From: Acidimicrobiales bacterium
Lineage (GTDB): Bacteria > Actinomycetota > Acidimicrobiia > Acidimicrobiales > Iamiaceae
Assembly (NCBI GenBank): GCA_020439605.1
Contig: JAGQSI010000089.1
Coordinates: forward strand, 1 to 7,399
Direction of reading: 5' to 3'
DNA: 7,399 bases
Shown in pieces: positions 7,084-7,399 of this stretch. The stretch's first letter is position 1; every line of letters begins with the position of its first letter. The notes under the pieces are model-generated. The model searched no databases, had not been told where the DNA came from, and saw nothing but the letters and a program-made list of their open reading frames with translations. A program made the position numbers and the translations under genes.

Positions 7084-7098
7084 GGGTCTATCAGACCC
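7084..7098. promoter_or_regulatory. Hairpin just upstream of the GIDE-LemA start
   Basis: GGGTCT-ATC-AGACCC is a perfect 6-bp inverted repeat with a 3-base loop, ending 6 bases before the GIDE-LemA ATG. It occupies the place where a ribosome binding site would normally lie and no Shine-Dalgarno is seen there. It could be an RNA hairpin affecting initiation, or a protein-binding site; the sequence does not say which. Confidence 0.4.
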
Positions 7099-7205
7099 TG
7101 GAAGCCTCGCGGCGCGATCCCCCGGATTCGGTTCAAGGTAATTCTTGAGTTATTTGGTCGGGAATTACTTCTCTTGCCGGTATGTTGTAGATCGACAGTT
7201 AGAAA

Positions 7206-7220
7206 GCGTTAGTAGAACGC
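7206..7220. promoter_or_regulatory. Short inverted repeat in the peroxiredoxin leader
   Basis: GCGTT-AGTAG-AACGC has perfect 5-base arms with a 5-base spacer and lies 27 bases before the peroxiredoxin ATG. It may be an operator or a weak leader hairpin, but arms this short can arise by chance. Confidence 0.25.
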
Positions 7221-7247
7221 ACCAAGAATCCAAACGGAAGGACCCCA

Positions 7248-7399
7248 ATGGCCACCCTGCGCCTAGGCGACATCGCCCCAGATTTCACTGCCGACACCAC
7301 CGAAGGCTCGCTCAATTTCCATGCCTGGAAGGGCGACAGCTGGGCAGTGTTGTTCAGCCACCCCAAGGACTACACACCAGTTTGCACAACAGAGCTCGG
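7248..7399 (+). CDS. 1-Cys peroxiredoxin (Prx6-type AhpC/TSA family), N-terminal part
   Basis: The first 50 full codons of a thiol peroxidase that reduces hydrogen peroxide and organic peroxides in the cytoplasm. [17 protein letters not shown] (residues 4-20) is the family's opening strand region. [19 protein letters not shown] (32-50) is the active-site segment, with peroxidatic Cys46 and the nearby Pro39 and Thr43. The PVCTTEL context and the HPKDYTP lead-in match Prx6/1-Cys members rather than typical 2-Cys AhpC. Whether a resolving cysteine exists cannot be seen because the gene runs off the window. ATG 7248 is supported by GGAAGGA at 7236-7242, 5 bases upstream. It diverges from the GIDE-LemA cluster and shares its intergenic region. 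Confidence 0.93.
   Translation, partial: MATLRLGDIAPDFTADTTEGSLNFHAWKGDSWAVLFSHPKDYTPVCTTEL

Larger units (their letters stand above)
7078..7247. promoter_or_regulatory. Divergent intergenic region between the GIDE-LemA operon and the peroxiredoxin gene
   Basis: These 170 bases must hold the start signals for both the leftward four-gene cluster and the rightward peroxiredoxin gene. The middle (about 7141-7205) is visibly more AT-rich than the flanks. A TANNNT element (TATGTT, 7181-7186) could be a -10 for the peroxiredoxin, but no well-spaced -35 was found. An imperfect inverted repeat GTTATT-N8-AATTAC (7149-7168, 5 of 6 arm positions matching) could be an operator. No convincing sigma-70 pair was seen on the minus strand. 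Confidence 0.5.

Noticed and set aside
6692..7141. 149-codon plus-strand open frame across the GIDE-LemA start
   Set aside because: Antisense to well-supported GIDE coding sequence, with no domain and no good ribosome binding site.
1219..7399. Anti-phage defence island
   Set aside because: A helicase and a YhaN-like ATPase hinted at this, but there is no nuclease, methylase, integrase or other defence gene, and the neighbours look like housekeeping or envelope genes.

Overview
The window looks like chromosomal DNA from a moderately GC-rich bacterium, most likely an actinobacterium and perhaps Acidimicrobiia. The lineage is inferred from the Thr-rich linker after a lipoprotein signal (about 4-5.5 kb region), the GTG starts, and the gene families present. 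No mobile element, tRNA, rRNA or CRISPR array was seen.

Layout. At the left edge is a plus-strand gene (106-1266) encoding the C-terminal half of a YhaN/SbcC-like coiled-coil ATPase. The signature and Walker B motifs are present, but the P-loop half is missing and the same frame has a stop at bases 1-3. It converges on and overlaps, tail to tail, the last gene of a four-gene minus-strand cluster. In transcription order the cluster is: (i) a membrane protein fusing a GIDE domain to a LemA domain (7077-5512); (ii) an exported lipoprotein-type neutral zinc metallopeptidase with two copies of the peptidase domain, the second without its zinc ligands (5494-4025); (iii) a class C beta-lactamase-like serine hydrolase (4049-2871); (iv) an SF2 DEAD/DEAH-type helicase (2859-1219). 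Junctions are tight (about +17, -25 or +2, and +11 bases), which suggests one operon. At the right edge, divergent from the cluster across a 170-base intergenic region, a Prx6-type 1-Cys peroxiredoxin begins (7248 to the window end, partial).

How they may work together. GIDE-LemA and the adjacent metallopeptidase suggest envelope maintenance or stress proteolysis; LemA-family proteins are often encoded near peptidases. The serine hydrolase and helicase have no obvious mechanistic link to them and may simply share the transcript. The helicase and the YhaN-like ATPase both belong to nucleic-acid-processing families, but they are on opposite strands. The most notable features are the duplicated metallopeptidase with a catalytically dead second copy, the GIDE-LemA fusion, and the truncated or broken ATPase with a perfect 20-base palindrome in the open frame just before it.
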